A stretch of 8,496 bases of DNA, taken from Victivallales bacterium. Lineage in GTDB: Bacteria; Verrucomicrobiota; Lentisphaeria; Oligosphaerales; Oligosphaeraceae. The number at the start of each line of letters is the position of its first letter. The first letter of the stretch is position 1. Location of the stretch: positions 1 to 8,496 of the forward strand of contig JAFRLP010000160.1 in assembly GCA_017431185.1 (NCBI GenBank), read 5' to 3'. A program made the position numbers and the translations under genes. Below the pieces are notes generated by a model. That model ran no database searches. It was given only the letters and a program-made list of their open reading frames with translations, and had not been told where the DNA came from. Positions 1-5,648 of the stretch are shown one piece after another.

Positions 1-14
1 CAAACGTCGCTGGC

Positions 15-44
15 AAAAAAACAGACTTCGGGAGTAAACGAAGT
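15..44 (-). terminator. Intrinsic terminator after the 126-codon ORF
   Basis: Read on the minus strand, a perfect 6-bp stem (ACTTCG / CGAAGT, 39-44 with 25-30) encloses an 8-nt loop. After CTG it is followed by seven T residues (15-21). It lies about 28 nt past the TAA stop of the 72-452 ORF, so it would end that transcript. The stem is short but the T-tract is good. Bases 1-14 show nothing recognisable. Confidence 0.72.
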
Positions 45-71
45 GAATCATTATGTTTTGAAGTGTGAACC

Positions 72-452
72 TTATTCTTCATCAAAATAGGGATTCAGGC
101 TGACGAAATGCAGGATGCGCTTCTGACCGACTGCCGCCCCAGGCGCCTTGTCATCCTGCCAATCGGAAAAGACAATGGCGCACTCCGCCTTTTCCGGAAT
201 GAAGACCACCTTGCGGGTGCAGAACTGTGGTTTCGCCACGTTCTCACGTCCCAAGACCAGAGCACCATCCTTTCCGCGGATGGCGCCCTTGCCGACAGGC
301 CCTGGCTGCACCAGCGTGTAACTGCCTTTTTCGACAACGCAAGCGTCGGAGATGGAGACGCCAAGGAAATGCTCCAATATTTTCCCCGACGGCTTTTTCA
401 CCTCGTCAGGATCGGCGGTGACGAATAACAGGGCGTATTTCTTGCCAGCCAC
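72..452 (-). CDS. Hypothetical protein, 126 aa, possibly a 3' gene fragment
   Basis: I do not recognise this protein. It opens with a GTG codon (450-452), with MAGKKYALLFVTAD at the N-terminus and HFVSLNPYFDEE at the C-terminus, and ends in TAA just before a convincing terminator. It has no signal peptide, membrane segment or catalytic motif. The alternation of short hydrophobic strands, with KYALLFV near the start and RILHFVSLNPYF at the end, is compatible with a small beta-sandwich. It loosely resembles the last part of carbohydrate-binding (galactose-binding-like) domains, but this is only an impression. A GGAG touches the GTG with no spacing, so it is a poor ribosome-binding site. An in-frame TAG lies only eight codons upstream (474-476). 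The start coincides with the edge of the plus-strand rhamnosidase remnant, so the true 5' end or promoter may have been lost in a rearrangement. Coding potential is supported mainly by the terminator and the lack of any competing gene. Confidence 0.5.
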   Translation of the reverse strand: MAGKKYALLFVTADPDEVKKPSGKILEHFLGVSISDACVVEKGSYTLVQPGPVGKGAIRGKDGALVLGRENVAKPQFCTRKVVFIPEKAECAIVFSDWQDDKAPGAAVGQKRILHFVSLNPYFDEE

Positions 453-1188
453 CTCCGTCGAAAGCCTCGCCCTCTACTCCTTGTGGCAGGAGATGGCCTT
501 TTTCGCCCGTCACCTCGACCATCAGGCGGACGCCGCGCACTATTCAGCCTTGGCGGAAGCTACGCTGACAGCCTTGCGGAAAACTTTCTATGATACCGCA
601 AGGCGGCTTTTCGACCAGGGGTTCTGGACCTCGACCGCAATGGCCTTGCGGCTGGGTGTCATCCCCGAAAGCGATTGCCAGGCAGTTGCCGAAAGCCTGG
701 TCCAGAGCATCCGTCAAAAGGGGCACCGCGTCCACGCAGGCATCCAGGGCGCCAGGCACATTCCCTGCGCTCTTGCGGATTTCGGCTACGTGGATGACGC
801 CTATCAAATGTTCGTGCAGCCCGAAGAACCAGGCTGGGGAAACCTTGTTGCGCGCGGGGCAACCTCCCTCTGGGAAAAATGGAACGGCAAGGCATCCCGC
901 AACCATATCATGTTTGGCTTCGTGTCGGCCTGGCTATACCGTTACCTGGCAGGCTTCTCCCCTGCCGCCCCCGGTTTCCGGCGCATCCGCATCGCCCCCT
1001 GTTTTGCCGCCGCCGTCCAGGAAATCGCCTGCGACTACAAGACGCCGCTGGGTCTCCTCGCCATTCGGTGGAAACGCGAAGCGGAGGCCATCCACTGCCA
1101 TCTGACCGTTCCACCTGGAGCAGTGGCCGAGGTTGTCCTCCCCAATGGCACCCAAGAAATCACCGGCAAGGCCGAGATGGTAATTTGA
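451..1188 (+). pseudogene. Truncated GH78 alpha-L-rhamnosidase (C-terminal remnant)
   Basis: About 245 codons remain of an enzyme family usually near 900 residues. The family removes terminal alpha-L-rhamnose from plant or microbial glycans. Recognisable from about base 451 are the late helices of the (alpha/alpha)6 barrel (ESLALYSLWQEM, then AHYSALAEA and TARRLFD). The signature GATSLWEKWNGKASRNHIMFG-like block follows at about 862-915; its Glu in LWEKW corresponds to the catalytic base region of the family. The end of the barrel is VSAWLYRYLAG. The C-terminal beta-domain (PGFRRIRIAP, then VPPGAVAEVVLPNG) closes in a natural-looking TGA at 1186-1188. The N-terminal carbohydrate-binding domains and the CPQRxER general-acid block are missing. 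The frame stays open upstream to about 352, but those codons overlap the minus-strand ORF and do not look like rhamnosidase. With no start, no promoter and half the active site gone, it should be inactive. The reading frame within the remnant is intact, so truncation may be recent. Confidence 0.85.
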
Positions 1189-1235
1189 ACTTGGGCACGT
1201 CCTACATCAACCGCTGACGACGCCGGCGCAAAGGG

Positions 1236-1601
1236 GTGATTCATCCAATTCAGGGGCCTCGCCAAACCGTCCCATTGCCCTTCAATCTTATCGAATTGCT
1301 CGTGGTAATAGCCTTCATAGCCATACTTGCCGCGATGCTTTTGCCGGCTTTGAGCAAAGCCCGCGAAAAGGCACGTGGGATTGCCTGCATCAGCAACTTC
1401 AGGCAGTGTGGATTGGCGACCTCCATCTACGCACAACCGGCAGCGGAGACACCGCCTGTTCTCCGCAAGGAAGACTGGCCAGCCGCTACACTGACTTCAA
1501 CTTGCCCGCGAAAGCTTCAGCCCTCGCGGATTAAAACGGCGGCGGGGACACCGCCAACGCCGCCTTATTTGCGGCAGGGCACCCACTGGATTCCCCAATG
1601 A
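1236..1601 (+). pseudogene. Pseudopilin (type II secretion / DUF1559-like) N-terminal remnant
   Basis: From about 1281 to 1437 the frame encodes [20 protein letters not shown] followed by [19 protein letters not shown] and LATSIYAQ. This is the class III signal, hydrophobic helix and linker of a prepilin-type protein. The Phe+1 and Glu+5 typical of prepilin peptidase substrates are present; a Pro precedes the Phe. Intact members of this Lentisphaerota-rich family run to about 230-270 residues. Here similarity stops after SIYAQ and the remaining ~55 codons are Pro/Thr-rich, unlike any pilin. The last codons run antisense through the terminator and 3' end of the TerA-like gene. The GTG at 1236 has AAGGGG directly against it, so even the start is doubtful. 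It follows the rhamnosidase remnant by 47 nt on the same strand, an arrangement common for glycosidases and pseudopilins in this phylum. I read it as a decayed gene that was once full length. Confidence 0.78.
1533..1564 (-). terminator. Intrinsic terminator of the Ca2+-ATPase/TerD/TerA operon
   Basis: On the minus strand, immediately after the TAA of the TerA-like gene, GGCGGCG (1558-1564) pairs with CGCCGCC (1538-1544) in a 7-bp all-GC stem around a 13-nt loop. A G and then TTTT (1533-1536) follow. An inner GGCGG/CCGCC pairing is an alternative fold. The T-run is short, but the position right behind the last operon gene supports the call. Confidence 0.65.
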
Positions 1602-2173
1602 TAGTATTCATCCATGGCGATATGGCCTGGGAAGAACTTGATTTCCTTCCGAACGCGGAAGGTGACATTGCCGTGATTTTCCAGGAGAGCGATGGCGCAG
1701 GCTCGTTCGGTCTGGCCATATTCGTCCATCTTCACGATGATGTCACGGTGGCCCGGGCAGGTGAGCGTGACAACGGGATTGGCGGTTTTCCAATCGGGAG
1801 TGCCCTCGTAGATGTAGGCGAAGACCAGCAGACGCCTGATGAAGGGGACCTTCTCCATGTTCAGGCGCAGGTTTTCACCGCCGTCGGATTCACCAGTTCG
1901 GTCATCGCCGTCCAACGAGATATAGGGGGGCTGCGTGGTGCTGCCAAAGAAATTGCCAAGGGCCTGGACGGAGCCCCGGGAGCCGTCCTGCAATTCAAAG
2001 AGGCAGCAGAGGTCGAGGTCAATGCCAGGGGCCCCAGGCGCGGTGGGCTGGCTCCAGTTCAGGTTGATGCGCAGTTCGCCGCCATAGACATCTTCCTTTT
2101 GCAGAGAGAGACCACCGTCCTTGCTGAGGCTTATGCCCTCCCCCTTCGTCAAAACGATAGAGTTGTCCGCCAT
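1565..2173 (-). CDS. TerA-like TerD-domain protein (short form)
   Basis: A 202-residue cytoplasmic protein of the TerD superfamily. It opens with the family strand motif ([15 protein letters not shown], 12-26) and continues with GELRINLNW (32-40). The acidic Ca2+-type motif GIDLDL (50-55) is followed by [14 protein letters not shown] (61-74), and a second acidic loop [15 protein letters not shown] lies at 87-101. The C-terminus has [10 protein letters not shown] (188-197). The VQALGN and LDGDDRTG...GGENLR features point to the C-terminal half of TerA rather than TerD/TerE/TerZ. From memory, plasmid-type TerA is nearly twice this length, so this is a stand-alone single-domain version. The frame stays open upstream to a start at 2221. 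However, the ATG at 2171-2173 has a strong AGGAGG (2181-2186) seven bases ahead, and using it leaves a 17-nt gap after the terD stop instead of an overlap, so I chose it. It is the last gene of the operon, with a terminator directly behind. Expected role is Ca2+-binding in an envelope or metal stress complex; tellurite resistance is not shown. Confidence 0.86.
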   Translation of the reverse strand: MADNSIVLTKGEGISLSKDGGLSLQKEDVYGGELRINLNWSQPTAPGAPGIDLDLCCLFELQDGSRGSVQALGNFFGSTTQPPYISLDGDDRTGESDGGENLRLNMEKVPFIRRLLVFAYIYEGTPDWKTANPVVTLTCPGHRDIIVKMDEYGQTERACAIALLENHGNVTFRVRKEIKFFPGHIAMDEYYHWGIQWVPCRK

Positions 2174-2174
2174 G

Positions 2175-2186
2175 AGGAGACCTCCT
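2175..2186 (-). promoter_or_regulatory. Self-complementary Shine-Dalgarno ahead of the TerA-like gene
   Basis: On the minus strand the ribosome-binding site reads AGGAGGTCTCCT just before CATG. AGGAG is followed after two bases by its own complement CTCCT, so the Shine-Dalgarno could fold back on itself (for example four pairs with a four-base loop). The site fixes the start at 2173. Masking of the site is only a possibility, since such a short helix may not form. Confidence 0.5.
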
Positions 2187-2190
2187 GTGG

Positions 2191-2790
2191 TCATTTCACG
2201 TTGACGCCGTAATCCACGCACAGGTCAAACAGGGTCTTCTGCGACCCGCGGCGCAACGGGCGGAACTTCCAGATTCCCTGATGGCGGACAATCTCTCCGA
2301 CCACCAGGGCAGTGGCGTCGCCAAAGTTCTCCGCCAACTGGCAGTTCACCAGTTCCTTTCCGGTGGCGGTGTCGATGATGCTGATGTAGGTGTTGCTCAC
2401 CATCCCGAAATTCTGCTCGCGGAACTCGGCGTCGTCAATGGTGACGGTGAAGACGATTTTCTCGATGTTCTTCGGCACACGGTCAAGGTCAACGTTGATG
2501 ATTTCGCCATCCGCATCCCCTTTCAAGACACTGTTGTCCCCCTGATGGACAACAGCCCCAGAGACGTGTTCAAGGTTTTTGTAGAACACCAGGTCCTGGT
2601 TGTTGCGGACGCGGTTGTTCTTGTTGAGAAGGAACGCCTCGGCGTCCAGGTCAAAGTCAAAGTCACCTTCGTAGCTCTCGGTGTCCCATCCCAAAATCAC
2701 GGAAATCTGGGAGAGGCCATCGCTTTTCTGAAGATCAAGGCCAGCATCCTTGCCCAGGGAGATGAATTCGTCAGCGGAAGGGGTGGACAT
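2191..2790 (-). CDS. TerD-family calcium-binding stress protein
   Basis: A 199-residue protein, close to the ~190 residues of TerD/TerE, covering the whole domain. Visible landmarks are EFISLGKDAGLDLQK (8-22) and ISVILGWD (29-36). The acidic cluster DFDFDLDAEAF (43-53) matches the DFDLDAS motif. VVHQGDNSVLKGDADGE (80-96) matches the GDNRTGxGxGDDE loop. KIVFTVTIDDA (111-121), NFGMVSNTYISI (127-138) and VVGEIVRHQGIWKFRPL (163-179) follow, and the end is VDYGVNVK. In characterised TerD proteins these acidic loops coordinate Ca2+, and most of the acidic residues are kept here. It lies 42 nt downstream of the Ca2+-pump gene and 17 nt upstream of the TerA-like gene, all on one strand. AGGAG (2801-2805) sits ten bases before the ATG, a slightly long but usable spacing. 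There is no signal peptide, so it is presumably cytoplasmic. It could be named TerD or TerE; the sequence alone does not separate these paralogues. Function in this organism is inferred to be Ca2+-responsive stress protection. Confidence 0.93.
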   Translation of the reverse strand: MSTPSADEFISLGKDAGLDLQKSDGLSQISVILGWDTESYEGDFDFDLDAEAFLLNKNNRVRNNQDLVFYKNLEHVSGAVVHQGDNSVLKGDADGEIINVDLDRVPKNIEKIVFTVTIDDAEFREQNFGMVSNTYISIIDTATGKELVNCQLAENFGDATALVVGEIVRHQGIWKFRPLRRGSQKTLFDLCVDYGVNVK

Positions 2791-2832
2791 AATGGTTAGT
2801 CTCCTATGGTTGAGAGTTGATGAGGCGGGAAA

Positions 2833-5448
2833 TCATTGACGATGCGCTTGTCCAGAACAGAGTTTGCGCAACACATCCAGGGGGATGATGAGGAAGGCCA
2901 GAAGCAGGCATTTGAGCCAGGTGACGGGAGCCAGGGCCTTGACGTCCAGGGCCCTGCCGCCAAAGGTGACAAAGAGGTACTGAAGCACGAGGATAAGCCC
3001 CATGATGGCCAGGAAGGTCACGTTGCGCCCCAGTCCCTCAAAGGGATTGAGATGCGTGGTGCGGGCATTGAAGCCATTGAAGGTGATGGCCATCATGAAC
3101 GTGGCAAAGAGGGCGGAGCGCAGGGCCACATCGTCCAGCTCCACGCCCTGCGGGGCTAGGAAACCCTTCATGGCGGGCAGGCAGAGAATGCCCAGGCAGA
3201 TGAGGGTGGTGTAGAGGGCTCCCAGCAGGATTTCCGTCAGCATGGGAGCGGTGACAATGCTGGCGTCTCTCGGCACAGGCTGCTCCTTCATGTACTCCTT
3301 CAAGGGCGGTTCGCTGCCAAAGGCGATGGCGGCCAGGGTATCCATTGCCAGGTTGATGAGCAGCAGCTGGATGACGGTCATCACCTTGTTGTGCCCCAAC
3401 ATGGGACCGATGGCGCAGGTCAGCACCGCCCCGACATTCACGGTCAACTGGAAAATCAGGAATTTCCGAATGCTCTTGAACATCGAGCGGCCATAGAGAA
3501 TGGCCTTTTCGATGGAGGAGAGATTATCGTCCAGAATCGTGATTTCACCAGCGGCCTTGGCGACTTCGGTTCCCGAGCCCATGGCAAAGCCGACATCGGC
3601 CTTTCGGAGCGCGGGAGCGTCATTCACACCGTCCCCTGTCATGCCCACGACCAGGTTCAACTCCTGGGCCAGTTTGACCAGACGGCTCTTGTCCATCGGC
3701 AATGCACGGGCAACCACGCGCAGGCGGGGGAGCAGCTCCTTGAGTTCCGCATCGCTCTTTTCGGCCATTTCGAAGGATGTGAGCACCACATCCTGTTCCG
3801 ACGTAATCAGACCAGCCTCGCGCGCGATGGCCACCGCCGTCTCCTTGCGGTCGCCAGTCACCATCACCACCTGGATGCCCGCGTGCTGGATTTCCTGCAC
3901 GGCGGCACGGACCTCCTTGCGGACATTGTCGCGTATGCTGAGCACGCAGACCAGGGTCAGCGGGGCCTCCTCGCTGTCGCCGTCCGCCTTGGCGACCGCC
4001 AGCAGACGCATGGAACGGCCAGCCTGCTCATTCATATAGGCATTGAGGGCGCTTTGGTCAGGCCAATCCGCGACCGTGCCGTCCTCCAGAACCCTCTTGG
4101 TGCAGCGCTCCAGAATGCGTTCCGGCGCGCCTTTGATGAACAGCGTGTTCCCGCCATTCCTTTTCAGGACAATGCTGGCCGTCTTGCGGCTGGAGTCAAA
4201 GGAGTTAGTGACGACAATATCCTCCTTGTGGATGTCCTTGGCGACACCCTTTTCCATCAGGAAACCGAGCAGCGCACGGTCTGTGGCATTGCCGCCCAGG
4301 ATGCAGTTGTCGCCCAGCGCGGCGCCGTTGTTGGCTCCGATGCCTGCCAGAACGTCCGCATAGAGCGCGGGGGAAAGTTTGCCGAGTTCGGGAAGGCTGG
4401 TCCCGTCCGCCAGGGCAAGTTCGGTGACGGACAGCCTTCCCTCCGTGATGGTACCCGTCTTGTCGCTGAACAGGATGCTCAGGCTCCCGGAGGTCTCCAG
4501 ACCATGGATTTTCCGCACCAGAACATTGTCTTTGACCATCTTCAGGCTCTGCAGGGCCTGGAGGATGGAGCTGAGCATCGGCAGCCCCTCAGGGACAGCG
4601 CAGACAATGATGGTGACAGCGACGGTAATCGCGTCCAGCAGCAGAGTAAGCCATTTGTCCCACGTTTGAGGGATTTGGCCAGTAATCAGGGTGTGCCCCA
4701 GGATAATGAGCACGATGGCGGCGGCGCCGATGTAGCCGAACAGGGAGATCTGGTTGGCGAGTTTGGCCAATTTGACCTGCAGGGGGGTCTCGCGGGTCTC
4801 CTCCTGCGCCTCCAGCGCCGCCTGTCCGAAGATGGTCTTGTCGCCGATGATCTGCGCCTTCTCGTAGGCCTCCCCGCTGCAGATGACCGTCCCGCGATAG
4901 ATGGAATAGGGGTTGAGCAGGTCATTGCGGTTGAAATCCGTCCCTTCGGGCCAGGCGGTTTTGCCGGCCTCCTCGGACTCTCCGTTCAGGGCTGCCTGGT
5001 CGATTTTCAGGGTTCCGTCGAGAAGCACGCCATCCGCAGGGATTTTGTCGCCAGCCTGGAGAAACACCACGTCGTCCATGACCACATCATCGACAGGGAT
5101 TTCCTGCAGCACACCATCGCGAATGACCTTGGTGCGCTCCTTGGCGTTTTCGGCGTGCTTGAGGGCGGTTGCCTTGTTCTCCTGCTTGTGCTCAAAGAGC
5201 GCGGCGACCCCGTTGGCGATGATAATGGCCACGAAGATGCCCAGCGGCTCAAACCATTCCGCCTTCCCGCAGAAAAACAAAATCAACTGGACAACCAGCG
5301 CCACCAGAAGAATGACAATCATCGGGTCCTGAAAACCCTCCAGAATCTTCTTCCAAAGTGGCTCTGGCGGCAACTCAGTCAATGCGTTGGAGCCATGCAG
5401 ACGTCGACTATCTTCAACCTGCTGTTGAGTCAGACCAGTAAATTTCAT
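2833..5448 (-). CDS. Ca2+-transporting P-type ATPase, PMCA-like (P2B)
   Basis: An 871-residue integral membrane pump expected to export Ca2+ from the cytoplasm at the cost of ATP. The order is complete: cation-ATPase N domain (1-40), M1 and M2 (about 43-85), A domain with NGES (155-158) in place of the usual TGES, and M3-M4 (about 237-290). The Ca2+-ATPase motif PEGLP is at 286-290. Next come phosphorylation site DKTGT (Asp329), nucleotide-domain KGAPE (439-443), TGD (531-533), hinge TGDGVND (604-610), and M5-M10 (about 661-860). In M6, N699 and D703 lie in NLAMDTLA, followed by EPP. In M5, VNVGAV carries Asn671 but Ala674 where two-site SERCA pumps have Glu. Together these residues indicate a single Ca2+ site, as in PMCA pumps, though no C-terminal autoinhibitory or calmodulin tail is present. 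The ATG is supported by AAGGAG (5454-5459) five bases upstream. It is the first gene of a unit with the TerD and TerA-like genes, and a promoter lies about 80 bases upstream. Mn2+ transport is a less likely alternative. Confidence 0.95.
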   Translation of the reverse strand: MKFTGLTQQQVEDSRRLHGSNALTELPPEPLWKKILEGFQDPMIVILLVALVVQLILFFCGKAEWFEPLGIFVAIIIANGVAALFEHKQENKATALKHAENAKERTKVIRDGVLQEIPVDDVVMDDVVFLQAGDKIPADGVLLDGTLKIDQAALNGESEEAGKTAWPEGTDFNRNDLLNPYSIYRGTVICSGEAYEKAQIIGDKTIFGQAALEAQEETRETPLQVKLAKLANQISLFGYIGAAAIVLIILGHTLITGQIPQTWDKWLTLLLDAITVAVTIIVCAVPEGLPMLSSILQALQSLKMVKDNVLVRKIHGLETSGSLSILFSDKTGTITEGRLSVTELALADGTSLPELGKLSPALYADVLAGIGANNGAALGDNCILGGNATDRALLGFLMEKGVAKDIHKEDIVVTNSFDSSRKTASIVLKRNGGNTLFIKGAPERILERCTKRVLEDGTVADWPDQSALNAYMNEQAGRSMRLLAVAKADGDSEEAPLTLVCVLSIRDNVRKEVRAAVQEIQHAGIQVVMVTGDRKETAVAIAREAGLITSEQDVVLTSFEMAEKSDAELKELLPRLRVVARALPMDKSRLVKLAQELNLVVGMTGDGVNDAPALRKADVGFAMGSGTEVAKAAGEITILDDNLSSIEKAILYGRSMFKSIRKFLIFQLTVNVGAVLTCAIGPMLGHNKVMTVIQLLLINLAMDTLAAIAFGSEPPLKEYMKEQPVPRDASIVTAPMLTEILLGALYTTLICLGILCLPAMKGFLAPQGVELDDVALRSALFATFMMAITFNGFNARTTHLNPFEGLGRNVTFLAIMGLILVLQYLFVTFGGRALDVKALAPVTWLKCLLLAFLIIPLDVLRKLCSGQAHRQ

Positions 5449-5525
5449 TTTTTCTCCTTAAATCTTTTACTGATGAAAAACGGGAAACTGGACAGGATAT
5501 GTAGATTTCAAGAAAACACGTGGCT

Positions 5526-5553
5526 AATATAATTTGGTCATCGAACAATTCAA
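5526..5553 (-). promoter_or_regulatory. Sigma-70-type promoter of the Ca2+-ATPase/ter operon
   Basis: On the minus strand, TTGAAT (-35, 5548-5553) and TATATT (-10, 5526-5531) are separated by 16 bases in an AT-rich patch unlike the GC-rich surroundings. Transcription would start near 5519, giving a leader of about 70 nt before the ATG at 5448. It lies just behind the terminator of the upstream esterase gene, as expected for an independent unit. No operator is evident. Confidence 0.6.
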
Positions 5554-5561
5554 ATGACAAG

Positions 5562-5614
5562 AAAACAAAAATTTTTGGGGGCGCTTGCAGACAATACGCC
5601 CAGTCCCCCAAAAA
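5562..5614 (-). terminator. Strong intrinsic terminator of the esterase gene
   Basis: Minus strand: TTTTTGGGGG (5605-5614) pairs perfectly with CCCCCAAAAA (5572-5581), a 10-bp stem with a 23-nt loop. It is followed by TTTTTGTTTT (5562-5571). An internal GGGCG/CGCCC pairing (5597-5601 with 5579-5583) offers a competing, shorter fold. It lies 35 nt past the esterase stop. Together with the promoter just beyond, it isolates the Ca2+-pump operon. Bases 5615-5648 hold only T-rich spacer (minus strand), and a 4-bp AGGC/GCCT hairpin overlaps the last esterase codons. Confidence 0.82.
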
Positions 5615-5648
5615 CCTTTCACGCTTCACGGAAAAAGAGAAAAAAACG

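Noticed and set aside
352..450. Upstream extension of the rhamnosidase frame
   Set aside because: These codons are open but overlap the minus-strand ORF and do not resemble any part of a GH78 enzyme. The remnant is therefore drawn from about 451.
1..1600. Transposon or integron as the cause of the gene debris
   Set aside because: No transposase, terminal inverted repeat, target duplication or attachment site could be seen around the broken genes.
2174..2221. Longer TerA-like start at 2221
   Set aside because: It would add 16 residues with no family similarity and overlap the terD stop. The ATG at 2173 has a strong, well-spaced AGGAGG.
1598..2799. Two plus-strand open frames opposite the TerA-like and TerD genes
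   Set aside because: They mirror conserved TerD-superfamily coding sequence and have no ribosome-binding sites or domains of their own.
1565..5448. Classical tellurite-resistance island
   Set aside because: Only TerD and TerA-like genes are present. TerB, TerC, TerZ and TerY are not in the window, so a tellurite phenotype cannot be claimed.
3391..5532. 713-codon open frame on the plus strand opposite the Ca2+-ATPase
   Set aside because: It is exactly antisense to a fully motif-supported P-type ATPase. Its translation is rich in His, Gln, Asp and Gly with no domain, as expected from the mirrored codon bias of a GC-rich gene.
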